A program made the position numbers and the translations under genes. From Caballeronia sp. M1242 (lineage in GTDB: Bacteria > Pseudomonadota > Gammaproteobacteria > Burkholderiales > Burkholderiaceae): a stretch of DNA of 64,000 nt. Numbering within the stretch: the first letter of the stretch is position 1; every line of letters begins with the position of its first letter. Of the stretch, positions 9,261 through 17,916 are shown piece after piece. The stretch covers positions 2,666,001 through 2,730,000 of the forward strand of contig NZ_CP071129.1 in the NCBI RefSeq assembly GCF_017220215.1, given 5' to 3'. A model generated the notes under the pieces. That model had not been told where the DNA came from. It ran no database searches and saw only the letters and a list, made by a program, of their open reading frames with translations.

Positions 9261-10466
9261 ATGAATCCGAATCGACCAACCGATAGTTTACCTGCTCCCG
9301 GCCCCGACGCGCTCGCGCAATCGGCCGCGCTGACTGAAGTGATACGCGAACGCATCGCGGCGGCGGGCGGCTGGCTGCCGTTCGACCAGTACATGGAGCT
9401 CGCGCTGTACGCGCCCGGCCTCGGCTACTACAGCGGCGGCGCCATGAAATTCGGCCGCCGCGCCGACGATGGCAGCGACTTCATCACCGCGCCCGAGTTG
9501 TCGCCGCTCTTTGCGACGACGCTTGCGCGCCCCATCGCGCAGGCTTTGCAGGAGAGCGGCACGCGACGCGTGATGGAATTCGGCGCGGGCACGGGCAAGC
9601 TCGCGGCGGGTTTGCTGACGGCGCTGGCCGACCTTGGCGTGGAAATCGACGGTTACGCGATCGTCGATCTGTCCGGCGAACTGCGCGAGCGTCAGCGCGC
9701 GACGATCGAAGCGCAAGCGTCGGCTCAGGCCGCGAAGGTCGAATGGCTGGACGCGCTGCCCGATGCGTTCGAAGGCGTGGTGATCGGCAACGAAGTGCTG
9801 GACGCGATGCCGGTTCGCCTCGTCGTGCGCAAGCTGGGCGCGTGGCATGAACGCGGCGTGGTGATTCAGAGCGAAGGCTTCGCTTTCGACGATCGCGCGG
9901 TTACGGCGGATGCGCAGATCGAGTTGATCGACGCGGCCATCGACGAAGCGAACGACGACGAGCCATTCACCGAATACCTGACGGAGACGCACGAGGCCGC
10001 GCTCGCGTTCACGAAGACGGTTTGCACGATGCTCACGCGCGGCGCGGCGTTTTTCATCGACTATGGCTTTCCGCGACGCGAGTTCTATCACGCGCAGCGC
10101 GCGACGGGCACGTTGATGTGTCATTACCGGCATCGCGCGCATGCGGACCCGTTCCTTTATCCGGGATTGCAGGATTTGACGGCGCACGTCGAGTTCACGG
10201 GCATCGCGGAGGCTGGCGTGGAAACGGGTGCGGATTTGCTTGGCTTTACGTCGCAGGCGCGGTTTCTTCTTAACGCCGGAATTACCGATGCGCTCAGCGC
10301 GCTCGATCCTTCGGACGTGAAGCGATTTCTGCCTGCGGCGAATGCGGTGCAGAAGCTGCTTTCGGAAGCGGAGATGGGCGAGCTATTCAAGGTAATCGCG
10401 TTTTCGCGCGGCATCGAAGGCACGCTCGATGCATTCGCTGCGGGCGATCGTTCGCACGCGTTATGA
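9261..10466 (+). CDS. SAM-dependent methyltransferase, MidA/NDUFAF7 family (DUF185)
   Basis: A 401-residue protein that starts at the ATG at 9261 (MNPNRPTDSL). Earlier codons in this frame overlap the divergent reductase gene. Family features are LALYAPGLGYYSGG, FITAPELSPLF, the SAM motif MEFGAGTGKLA and GNEVLDAMPV. NDUFAF7/MidA homologues methylate an arginine of complex I subunit NDUFS2 in eukaryotes, and the bacterial target is not established. The small membrane protein gene follows 10 bp after the stop. Confidence 0.88.
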   Translation: MNPNRPTDSLPAPGPDALAQSAALTEVIRERIAAAGGWLPFDQYMELALYAPGLGYYSGGAMKFGRRADDGSDFITAPELSPLFATTLARPIAQALQESGTRRVMEFGAGTGKLAAGLLTALADLGVEIDGYAIVDLSGELRERQRATIEAQASAQAAKVEWLDALPDAFEGVVIGNEVLDAMPVRLVVRKLGAWHERGVVIQSEGFAFDDRAVTADAQIELIDAAIDEANDDEPFTEYLTETHEAALAFTKTVCTMLTRGAAFFIDYGFPRREFYHAQRATGTLMCHYRHRAHADPFLYPGLQDLTAHVEFTGIAEAGVETGADLLGFTSQARFLLNAGITDALSALDPSDVKRFLPAANAVQKLLSEAEMGELFKVIAFSRGIEGTLDAFAAGDRSHAL

Positions 10467-10476
10467 GGCTGCGGTC

Positions 10477-10671
10477 ATGATTCGCTGGGTAGTCACGACG
10501 TTTATCGCGCTTGCGATTCTTTCCGGGTCGATGCCTTGGCTTAGGAAGTTTGGCATTGGGCGGTTGCCCGGGGATTTTACTTTGCGGATTTTTGGGCGGG
10601 AGTATTCGTTTCCGTTCATGTCTACGGTGGTCATTTCTATTTTGCTTTCTTTGATTGCTCGGGCGCTTTGA
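10477..10671 (+). CDS. Small membrane protein, DUF2905 family
   Basis: 64 residues from ATG 10477. Two hydrophobic segments (VVTTFIALAILSGSMPWL and MSTVVISILLSLIARAL) flank the conserved IGRLPGDFTLRIFGREYSFPF, the hallmark of DUF2905. Function is unknown. It is probably an inner-membrane protein cotranscribed with the methyltransferase. Codon use turns T-rich in the second half (ttt, ttg, att) compared with its GC-rich neighbours, just before the repeat block. Confidence 0.85.
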   Translation: MIRWVVTTFIALAILSGSMPWLRKFGIGRLPGDFTLRIFGREYSFPFMSTVVISILLSLIARAL

Positions 10672-10734
10672 TTTTTTGTCTTTCAGCTCGGCCTAGCTCC
10701 GCAATAGTGCTTGGTCTTCTGACGGTTTGTTTCG

Positions 10735-10975
10735 GTGAAACTTGTTTTCGCGTCGGTCTATTAGTGTTGCCCCTCCCCGGGGCGGGGGTCACTTTCTTTG
10801 CTGCTGCAAAGAAAGTAACCAAAGAAAGCAGCTTTTTTTGGCCCGCAGCAATTACGGCGTGGTCACTCCGCAGAGAAACATTGGCACTCAGCTTGAATCA
10901 ACCTTGAATCACCTTCCGCGCCCGCTGAGCGCCACGTCCTCCGAGCCCCTTGGCTCGATAAAACCAGTGGGACAC
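10735..10975 (+). repeat. Dispersed repeat element, copy A
   Basis: About 241 bp. It begins GTGAAACTTGTTTTCG, passes through GTTGCCCCTCCCCGGGGCGG and a palindrome ACTTTCTTTGC-TGCT-GCAAAGAAAGT. It ends in a second hairpin, GAGCCCCTTGGCTC, with TAAAACCAGTGGGACAC. Three more copies lie in this window (11351-11592, 60921-61158, 61407-61686). Open frames through it (VTFFAAAKKVT and similar) arise from the hairpin and are not genes. It probably forms RNA stem-loops after the DUF2905 gene. Confidence 0.9.
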
Positions 10976-11350
10976 AACGGCTTCGCTATAAACGAACATA
11001 TGGCAAGCCGAGCGTGATGAACGGCGTGCTAAAGGACCGGCAAACGCTTCGCCGCTTGATCGAACTCACCCCGGCATAACGGCTGTGCTCAAAGTGGCTA
11101 CATCGCTCAATGTGGCTACATCGTCAGCCAAGCAAGGCGACGACGTGCAAGTCGATGCGCGACAAGCATTGCCGCTCAACGACACCCACAGGGCACAGCG
11201 GCTGTGCTTGGAAATGGAAACGTGGCAAGCCAAGAAGATTGGCAAGAGATTGCGCCAGAAGCATCGTCATCAGGGGCGAGCTGAGGCATGCATGCGGCGC
11301 GCGGCGCCTACGGCATTGGTCCTCGTCGAATCCATTTCTAGTGATGCAAA
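10976..11350. other. Spacer between inverted repeat copies A and B
   Basis: 375 bp with no recognisable gene. Short, internally similar words recur (GGCTACATCG twice; GCACAGCGGCTGTGC, itself a palindrome). Open frames here have no ribosome site or family features. Confidence 0.5.
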
Positions 11351-11592
11351 GTGTCCCGCTGGTTTTATCGAGCCAAGGGGCTCGGAGGACGTGGCAGTCA
11401 GCGGGCGCGGAGGGTGATTCAAGGTTGGTTCAAGCTGAGTGCCAATGCTTTTCTGCGGAGTGACCAGGCTTTTGCTGCTGCGGGCCAAGAAAAAGCTGCT
11501 TTCTTTGGTTACTTTCTTTGCAGCAGCAAAGAAAGTAACCCCCGCCCCGGGGAGGGGCAACGCTAATAGACCGACACGAATACAAGTTTCAC
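11351..11592 (-). repeat. Dispersed repeat element, copy B (inverted)
   Basis: Reverse-complement of copy A over about 242 bp, including GTGTCCCGCTGGTTTTATCG, CCAAGGGGCTCGGAGGACGT, the TTTCTTTG palindrome, CCCCGGGGAGGGG and CAAGTTTCAC. With copy A it forms a large inverted pair around a 375-bp spacer. It lies 43 bp downstream of the cca stop and may serve as its transcript end. Confidence 0.9.
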
Positions 11593-11635
11593 GAAAGAAA
11601 GAACAGCGCGCTAATCACCAACAAGCACACGAAGT

Positions 11636-12898
11636 TCAAGAAGAAGAAAGCGCCCCCGAGCGGCCCCCGCTCAACACGCTCCCAACCGCCTCCACCCGCG
11701 CCTCATGCACCGCATCCTTGATCCGCGAAGGCTCATGCGCGAACCGCTGCGCCACCGCCCCGGCATCGACCGACCGCGCCGCGACAAGCGCCTCGCGCAG
11801 CCGCTCGGCCTGCGGATACTCTTTGTGCTCGAGCCCGAGCCGCCCGCGCGCATCCGCGAGACAAGCCTGAAGCGCCTCGGCAAAGCGCGCCGGCTTGCGC
11901 AGCGCATCCGTGCGCTCGAAAAGCCGCACGAGCGCCGCCGCGCCCATGTCCATCACGCGATGAATATTGCCGTGCTCCCGCGCGACGAGCAGCGCCAGAT
12001 CGCGGCATTCGTTGGGCACGCGCAGGCGTTCGCACAACGGCTTCAGCAAGTCGACACTGCGTCCCTCATGCCCGATGTGTCGCGGCAAGATATCGTCGGG
12101 CGTCGTCGCCTTGCCAAGATCGTGCGTGAGCGCGGCAAAGCGCACCGGCAGCGCATAGCCCTGCGAGGCCGCGTAGTCGACCACCATCATCACATGCACG
12201 CCCGTGTCCACTTCCGGGTGATAGTCGGCGCGTTGCGGCACGCCCCAGAGCGCATCCACTTCCGGCAGAATCCGCGCGAGCGCGCCGCAGCCGCGCAGCA
12301 CCTCGAACATGCGCGACGGCCGCTTCTCCATCAGCCCGCGCGAAATCTCCTGCCACACGCGCTCGGGAACGAGCGCATCGACTTCGCCGGCTGCGACCAT
12401 CTTCTTCATCAACGCTTCGGTGTCCGGCGCGACGGTGAAATCCGCGAAACGCGCCGCAAACCGCGCGAGCCGAAGTATGCGCACCGGGTCTTCGATGAAC
12501 GCATCGCCCACATGCCGGAAACGCTTCGCGCTCAGGTCGCTCTGTCCGTCGAACGGGTCGATCACCGGGCCCGTCAGCTCGCCTGCCGCGTTCACTTCGC
12601 GCGCCATCGCGTTGATCGTGAGATCGCGGCGCGCCAAGTCCTCCTCCAGCGTCACATCCGGCGAATAGTAGAACTGAAAGCCGTGATAGCCCGCCGCCGT
12701 CTTGCGCTCGGTCCGCGCGAGCGCGTATTCCTCGTGCGTCACCGGATGCAGGAACACCGGAAAGTCCTTGCCGACGGGCTTGTACCCTTGCGCGACCATT
12801 TGCTCGGGCGTCGCGCCGACGACCACGTAATCGCGGTCCACCACCGGCACGCCCAGCAACGCGTCGCGAATCGCGCCGCCTACCGCGTAAATATTCAT
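11636..12898 (-). CDS. cca: CCA-adding tRNA nucleotidyltransferase (multifunctional)
   Basis: 420 residues from ATG 12898 (MNIYAVGGAIRDALLG). It adds or repairs the 3'-CCA of tRNA. The class II nucleotidyltransferase motif is GGAIRD at 7-12, with the metal pair D21/D23 (VDRDYVVVG) and RRDLTINAMA at 90-99. An HD phosphohydrolase domain follows (LTHDLGK, H259-D260), as in the multifunctional E. coli type. The start overlaps the stop of the upstream GST gene as ATGA. A long in-frame extension upstream lies inside the GST gene and is rejected. The last 12 residues are Ser/Gly-rich. Confidence 0.96.
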   Translation of the reverse strand: MNIYAVGGAIRDALLGVPVVDRDYVVVGATPEQMVAQGYKPVGKDFPVFLHPVTHEEYALARTERKTAAGYHGFQFYYSPDVTLEEDLARRDLTINAMAREVNAAGELTGPVIDPFDGQSDLSAKRFRHVGDAFIEDPVRILRLARFAARFADFTVAPDTEALMKKMVAAGEVDALVPERVWQEISRGLMEKRPSRMFEVLRGCGALARILPEVDALWGVPQRADYHPEVDTGVHVMMVVDYAASQGYALPVRFAALTHDLGKATTPDDILPRHIGHEGRSVDLLKPLCERLRVPNECRDLALLVAREHGNIHRVMDMGAAALVRLFERTDALRKPARFAEALQACLADARGRLGLEHKEYPQAERLREALVAARSVDAGAVAQRFAHEPSRIKDAVHEARVEAVGSVLSGGRSGALSSS

Positions 12899-13518
12899 CG
12901 CGCGTCGTCCTTCTTTGCATCGTCGATCCACGCGGCCACGGCCGGCAGCGCCGTCACGCGAGCCGCGTACTCGCGCGCGCCTTCGCTGATGGCGGGCGCA
13001 TACGAGTTGAAGCGCATGACGACGGGCGCGAACATCGCGTCCGCTATGCAGAAATCGCCGAACAGGAACGGCCCGTTCGACTGCGCGAGACAGCCGGTCC
13101 AGATGGCATCGATCCGCGCGATATCCGCGAGCGTGCCGGGCGTCGCGCCGATGCCGGGCTCGCGCGTCGTGATGTGCATCGGCATGTTCTGGCGCAAGTC
13201 GGCGAAGCCCGCATGCATCTCCGCGCTGATGCTGCGCGCATGCGCGCGGGCGGCGGCATCGCGCGGCCAGAGCGCATGCTGCGGATACCGTTCGGCGAGC
13301 GTTTCCATGATGGCGAGCGATTCCCACACTGTCTCGCCGCTATCGGTGATGAGGCACGGCACTTTGCCCGACGGCGTCACATCGAGAATCTTCGCCTTGG
13401 TGCCGGGCTGGCCGAGCCGGATGAGCGCTTCATCGAACGGAATGCCGAAATGCCTGAGCAGCACCCAGGGACGCATGGACCAGGATGACAGATTCTTGTC
13501 GCCGATAACGAGTTTCAT
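12895..13518 (-). CDS. Glutathione S-transferase family protein
   Basis: 207 residues with an N-terminal thioredoxin-like half (MKLVIGDKNLSSWSMRPWVLL). Ser12/Ser14 lie at the glutathione-activating position. The cis-Pro motif GKVPCL and ESLAIMETLAERYP follow, and then a helical C-terminal half. It would conjugate glutathione to an electrophile, but the substrate is unknown. It lies between the NDUFA9-like gene (12 bp upstream) and cca (overlapping), so all three are probably cotranscribed. Confidence 0.9.
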   Translation of the reverse strand: MKLVIGDKNLSSWSMRPWVLLRHFGIPFDEALIRLGQPGTKAKILDVTPSGKVPCLITDSGETVWESLAIMETLAERYPQHALWPRDAAARAHARSISAEMHAGFADLRQNMPMHITTREPGIGATPGTLADIARIDAIWTGCLAQSNGPFLFGDFCIADAMFAPVVMRFNSYAPAISEGAREYAARVTALPAVAAWIDDAKKDDAR

Positions 13519-13530
13519 GCGGTCGGGGAA

Positions 13531-14487
13531 TCAACGGTGCGCCGTGGCGCGGAAAGTATTGAAGCGCGAACGCGGCGACATGCCGGTGAGATACAGCGGC
13601 GCGATGGCCTCGATGCTCGCCGGCTCGCCGATGCCCAGTTCCGGCGCGAGCGGCCCGCTCGCAATGCTCGGCGTCTTCATCGAATCCAGGTTGTCGCGCG
13701 ACATCAGCGGTTCGCCGGGCGCCATTTCGAGCGTCATCGCCTGAAGACGGCCAAGACTCTCCGGCAGCTTGACGATGCGCGCACGCTTGCCGATGGTCGC
13801 GCCCGCGAAGCGCACGAGTTCCGCGAGCGTATAGACGGCGGGGCCCGCCAGTTCGTAGACCATGCGGTTCGCGGCATCGAGGTCGAGCACGTTGACGATG
13901 GCCTTCGCGACATCGCCGACGAAAACCGGCTGGAATTCGGCGTCGGCGCAGGCAAGCGGAATCACCGGAAAGAGCCGTTCGAGAAACGCAAACTGGTTGA
14001 GCAGATTGTCCTCGGGACCGAACACGACCGAACTGCGGAAAATGGTCCAGTCGAGGCCGGATTCGCGGACCTGCTTCTCGCCATCGCCCTTCGAACGCAG
14101 ATACATGCTCGGACCTTCGGAGTCCGCGCCGATCGCGCTCATATGAATGAGCCTGCGCACGCCCTTCGCCGCGCACGCCGCGACGATCTTGCGCGGCAGT
14201 TCGACATGCGCCCGCGCGAACTCGGGGCCGTACGGATCGCCGCGCCGCCCTTGAAGCACGCCGACGAGATTGATGACCGCATCGGCTTCCGCGACGAACG
14301 CGGCGAGCTTGATGGGATCGTGGACATCGGTTTCGAGCACGTCCACGGGCAATAACGTGAGATGCGCGGCGTTCGAGCGACGCCGTGTCGCAATCCGGAC
14401 GTTCTTGCCGAGATCGACCAGCGCGTTGACGAGATGGCTGCCGATAAAGCCGGAGCCGCCGATGATCGCCACGTTCTGATGTTGCAT
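13531..14487 (-). CDS. NAD(P)-binding protein, complex I NDUFA9-like SDR
   Basis: 318 residues. The extended-SDR nucleotide motif GGSGFIGSHL is at 10-19. It has NLVGVLQGRR, HMSAIGADSEGPSMYLRSKG (with a Y-x-x-x-K), GLDWTIFRSSVVFGPED and a C-terminal domain like the NDUFA9 accessory subunit. It probably binds NADP(H) without clear catalysis, and bacterial relatives are also linked to quinone biosynthesis or envelope roles. It is the middle gene of a minus-strand run from slt to cca. ATG 14487 has GAGGCGAAC upstream. Confidence 0.85.
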   Translation of the reverse strand: MQHQNVAIIGGSGFIGSHLVNALVDLGKNVRIATRRRSNAAHLTLLPVDVLETDVHDPIKLAAFVAEADAVINLVGVLQGRRGDPYGPEFARAHVELPRKIVAACAAKGVRRLIHMSAIGADSEGPSMYLRSKGDGEKQVRESGLDWTIFRSSVVFGPEDNLLNQFAFLERLFPVIPLACADAEFQPVFVGDVAKAIVNVLDLDAANRMVYELAGPAVYTLAELVRFAGATIGKRARIVKLPESLGRLQAMTLEMAPGEPLMSRDNLDSMKTPSIASGPLAPELGIGEPASIEAIAPLYLTGMSPRSRFNTFRATAHR

Positions 14488-14610
14488 GTTCGCCTCTTGT
14501 GTCGCGGCTGTCCGCTTGCGCTGACGAATGCGGGGCTACGAGGTAAGGACGAGCCGCCGCGCGTGCTTCCGATGAACGGATGGCCGAGCGCGGCGTGGCG
14601 TGAAGCGCGC

Positions 14611-16578
14611 TTACGGCGCGATATAACCCAGCCGCGCCTTCAGCGATTGCGGACGGCCTTCGAACAGCGCCGCGTAGTACACGGTGTTCGACAGCACGTT
14701 CTTCACGTAATCGCGCGTCTCGGAAAACGGAATGGTTTCAGCAAAAACCGCGCCCTCAACCGGCGCGCGCAAATCCTGCCGCCATTGGCGCGGCCTGCCC
14801 GGACCGGCGTTGTAGCCGGCGGTGGCGAGCACCGGCGAGTTGTCGAACTGATTGTAGATCATCGACAGGTAGTTCGTGCCGAGCAGAATGTTGGTGTCGA
14901 TGTCGTTCATCTGCGCGCGCGACAGCGAGCCGAGACCGATCTTCTTCGCAACGAGTTGCGCCGTGCCGGGCATCAACTGCATGAGGCCGCCCGCGCCCAC
15001 TTCCGAGCGCGCATTGATGATGAAGCGCGACTCCTGGCGAATCAGACCGTAGGCCCACTCGGTGTCGAGCCCGGTGCTTTGCGCGTCGCGCTCGACGATC
15101 TCGCGGAACGGTGACAGATACCGCAGCGTGAAATCGTGCTCGGTCTTGGTCTTGTCGGCGGTGTTCACCGTGCGGTCGTACAACTCGATGCGCTTTGCAT
15201 ATTGCGCGGCGGCAAGCAACTGGCGGTCAGTCATGCTGCGCAGCGGCCAGTTCCATTCGCGATTGCCTTCCAGCCGCATGTTGAGCGCATAGAAACGCTG
15301 CGACAGCGCGAAGCCCGGCACCGACTGCATCTGCGCGATCTCGGCGTCCGAGACGGTCGTGCGCGGCGGCAGCGTGATCTTCTGGCCGAGTTCTTCCAGC
15401 GCGAGCTGGCCGTAGAAGTTGTATTGATCCGCGATGCTCTGGAATTCCTGGTTCGCCGTGGCCGCGTCGCCCGCCTGCTTGACGGCGCGCGCATGCCAGT
15501 AGACCCACGCGGGCTGGCTGCGCAGCGTGGGCGGCATCTGCTCGACGGACCAGCGCACCATGTTCCAGTCGCCCGCGAGCAGCGCGCTGCGCGTGCGCCA
15601 TTCGTACGCCGGATTCGACAACGGCGCATTTGCCGACAGCCGGTACCAGTCCGCCGCCGACGGCATGCGCTTCAACGCCGCCTGATAGCCGATGGTGCCC
15701 CAGCCGATCGCGCGCTCCGCCGGCGTGAGACTCGGCGCGACGGAGCTGAACGTGGCCGCGGCCATCGCCGGATCGTTGCGCGCGAGGCGCGTGATCGCGA
15801 GCAGCGTCAGTTGATGCGCCGGCGTGTTCGGCATGACGCCGCGCGCGAGATACAGCGGCGGCTTGTTGACGGCGTTGTCGAGCAGTTCGGGCTTCGGCCG
15901 TTCCTGACCGAGCGCATCGACGATATTCGCGCCGGTCGTCGTGTAGTTTTGCTCATAGGCGAGGCGGATCTGCTGCCAGATGTCATCGCTCGTGAACTGG
16001 CCCGACTCCGCGAGTGCCGCGATCAGATCGACGCAGCCGTCGCCGTACCATTTCGGATCGACGAGCAGCGCGCGCGCCGCCTCCGCAATGTTCTCGCCGC
16101 GCGACTGCCGCGCTTCGAGCGCATAGCATTTGACCTGTGTGTCGTCATTGAGCACGAAGCGGGAATATTGCTGCTCGAAGTTGCGCCAGTCGTGACGGCC
16201 GCCGAGCACCACGAGGTAGTCGTTGCGCATGCGGTCGGCAATGGCCTGACCGTCGTAGCGTTGCAGGAACGAGAGCACTGGCGCGTCGGGCGCGTCCGGG
16301 CGCGCGTGGCCTTGCGCATCGAAAAGCTGCGGCTTGATCGTGAAGTATTCGACGTAACCCGGCGCCGGATAATTCGGAATTTGCGCGGCGAGCGCGGCGG
16401 CACGGCCGGCGTCGTTCGCCCGGGCCGCCTCGCGCAACTGCATGAAGACGCGGTCGTCGGCGGACGGCGAAAAGTCGGCGTCCGGGCGCACGGCCGAGGC
16501 CGTTCCGCAGGCGACGAGCGTCGCGGCGGCAAGGGCGTAACCGACCGCAAGATATACTCGGTTGAAGCGTTTTGACAT
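14611..16578 (-). CDS. slt: Lytic murein transglycosylase (Slt family), predicted lipoprotein
   Basis: 655 residues from ATG 16578 (MSKRFNRVYLAVGYALAAAT). It has a hydrophobic leader and a lipobox-like LVACG with Cys24, so it may be membrane-anchored rather than soluble like E. coli Slt70. A long alpha-superhelical domain follows. The C-terminal lysozyme-like domain has the catalytic Glu in GLIRQESRF, then GAGGLMQLMPGTA, GTNYLSMIYNQF and AGYNAGPGR. It cleaves peptidoglycan glycan chains to 1,6-anhydro ends in the periplasm. It is divergent from the cyclo-ligase gene, 20 bp apart. Confidence 0.94.
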   Translation of the reverse strand: MSKRFNRVYLAVGYALAAATLVACGTASAVRPDADFSPSADDRVFMQLREAARANDAGRAAALAAQIPNYPAPGYVEYFTIKPQLFDAQGHARPDAPDAPVLSFLQRYDGQAIADRMRNDYLVVLGGRHDWRNFEQQYSRFVLNDDTQVKCYALEARQSRGENIAEAARALLVDPKWYGDGCVDLIAALAESGQFTSDDIWQQIRLAYEQNYTTTGANIVDALGQERPKPELLDNAVNKPPLYLARGVMPNTPAHQLTLLAITRLARNDPAMAAATFSSVAPSLTPAERAIGWGTIGYQAALKRMPSAADWYRLSANAPLSNPAYEWRTRSALLAGDWNMVRWSVEQMPPTLRSQPAWVYWHARAVKQAGDAATANQEFQSIADQYNFYGQLALEELGQKITLPPRTTVSDAEIAQMQSVPGFALSQRFYALNMRLEGNREWNWPLRSMTDRQLLAAAQYAKRIELYDRTVNTADKTKTEHDFTLRYLSPFREIVERDAQSTGLDTEWAYGLIRQESRFIINARSEVGAGGLMQLMPGTAQLVAKKIGLGSLSRAQMNDIDTNILLGTNYLSMIYNQFDNSPVLATAGYNAGPGRPRQWRQDLRAPVEGAVFAETIPFSETRDYVKNVLSNTVYYAALFEGRPQSLKARLGYIAP

Positions 16579-16598
16579 CGTTATTACTGGAGCGCGAG

Positions 16599-17219
16599 GT
16601 GGTCCAAAGATCGGTTGAAAGCATAGCACGCAACGTTTGCGCGGAACCTGTCCGCGCGGAGCCGAAGAGCGCCCTGCGCGCCACGCTGCTCGCGCGCCGC
16701 GAGGCGCAAGCCGAAGACCCGGCGCAAGCGGCGCGCAACGCGGCGCTGGGCGAACGGCTGCGCGCGCTGCTCGATGAGCGCGCGGTCCGGCGCATCGGTT
16801 TTTACTGGCCGGTGGCGGGCGAATTCGACGCGCGCGCGGTCATCGCGGATTGGCTCGCATCGGACGATGATCGCGAGGCCGCGCTGCCGGTCGTCGTGCA
16901 GCCGCATGCGCCGATGGCCTTTCACGCATGGCACGCGCAATCGCCGATGAAGCCGGGCCGCTATCGCATTCCGGTGCCGGAAGAAGAGAGAGTCGTGGTG
17001 CCTGAATTGCTGCTCGTGCCGTGCGTCGGGTTCGATTCGGACCGATACCGCCTCGGCTACGGCGGCGGCTATTACGACCGCACGCTCGCCGCGTGGCCGG
17101 TCGCGAAGAAGCCCGCGACCATCGGCATAGCGTATGAAATGGGCAAGCTCGGCGCGCTGCCGCGCGAATCGCACGACATGCCGCTCGATGCGATCGTCAC
17201 CGAAGCGGCGCGCTACTGA
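16599..17219 (+). CDS. 5-formyltetrahydrofolate cyclo-ligase
   Basis: About 206 residues. Family motifs are ALRATLLARREA near the start, IGFYWPVAGEFD, and the strong GYGGGYYDRTL phosphate/ATP signature followed by ATIGIAYE. It converts 5-formyl-THF to 5,10-methenyl-THF with ATP in the cytoplasm. The start is uncertain. GTG 16599 has GGAG seven bases upstream and is preferred. A TTG at 16572 in frame would overlap the start of divergent slt. It ends convergent with the MarR-like gene, 7 bp apart. Confidence 0.93.
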   Translation: MVQRSVESIARNVCAEPVRAEPKSALRATLLARREAQAEDPAQAARNAALGERLRALLDERAVRRIGFYWPVAGEFDARAVIADWLASDDDREAALPVVVQPHAPMAFHAWHAQSPMKPGRYRIPVPEEERVVVPELLLVPCVGFDSDRYRLGYGGGYYDRTLAAWPVAKKPATIGIAYEMGKLGALPRESHDMPLDAIVTEAARY

Positions 17220-17226
17220 GTCGCGC

Positions 17227-17739
17227 CTAGAGCGACGCTGCCGCGCGCGCGGCGGTGTCGTAGAGGCCGGATGCGTTGCGCATCAGTTGCGCCGCCTCGC
17301 CGATCTGTTCGTTGGTCAGCCGGCTTTCGCGCAGCGCGGAAATCAAGCAGCTTTCCCGCACCTCGCGGTACTTGCCGCACAGCTCGCGCCCCGCCGGTGT
17401 CGTCGTGAAGAACACTTCCTTGCCGGCCTTCTCGCTCGTCACATAGCCGCGCGTCACGAGTTTCTTGAGCGCGTAGGTCGCCACATGCGTGTCCTCGATA
17501 TTCAGCACGAAGCAGATGTCCGCGAGCTTCTTCTTGCGGTCGCGATGGTTCACGTGATGCAGCAGCGACACTTCCACCGCCGTCATGTCCTTCGCGCCCG
17601 CCGCCGACATGCAGCGCACCATCCATCGGTTGAACGCGTTGCTCGCCATGATGAGCGCGTACTCGAATTCGGAGAGTTCCGCGCTGGTTTCGGAGACGAG
17701 GTGCTCGGACGACACGATCTTGGTTGGCTGACGCGACAT
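17227..17739 (-). CDS. Winged-helix transcriptional regulator, MarR-like
   Basis: 170 residues from ATG 17739 (MSRQPTKIVSSEH). The central winged helix reads DMTAVEVSLLHHVNHRDRKKKLADICFVLNIED, then HVATYALKKLVTRGYVTSEKAGKE and FFTTTPAGRELC in the wing. This matches the predicted MarR-type winged-helix group common in proteobacteria. It is divergent from pxpB with a 177-bp region holding three AT-rich 11-bp repeats. It could control itself or the 5-oxoprolinase operon, which is inference from position. Confidence 0.85.
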   Translation of the reverse strand: MSRQPTKIVSSEHLVSETSAELSEFEYALIMASNAFNRWMVRCMSAAGAKDMTAVEVSLLHHVNHRDRKKKLADICFVLNIEDTHVATYALKKLVTRGYVTSEKAGKEVFFTTTPAGRELCGKYREVRESCLISALRESRLTNEQIGEAAQLMRNASGLYDTAARAAASL

Positions 17740-17810
17740 GGCGATGACCGTAGAAAAGTGCGTCGCAGTGTAGCGCAATGCGTTCGCGCCACACTCCAGA
17801 CAAACGCGTA

Positions 17811-17843
17811 TTGATAATTTCTTGATAATTTATTGACAATGTA
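17811..17843. promoter_or_regulatory. Three 11-bp direct repeats between regulator and pxpB
   Basis: TTGATAATTTC, TTGATAATTTA and TTGACAATGTA follow each other without gap in otherwise GC-rich DNA. The 11-bp period puts them on one helix face, as expected for cooperative binding. They also supply the only -35-like TTGACA here. The MarR-like product encoded next door is a natural candidate binder. Confidence 0.5.
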
Positions 17844-17916
17844 ACATTCTGAGACGGCGTGGCGAAAGCGGTCTCCCACGAAAACGCCGCCGTGCTCGAA
17901 GGACATACTCGAACGC

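Noticed and set aside
10637..10822. Frames encoding VTFFAAAKKVTPAPGRG-like peptides (also near 11,500, 60,950 and 61,640)
   Set aside because: These arise from the hairpin of the dispersed repeat and recur only with it. There are no starts with ribosome sites.
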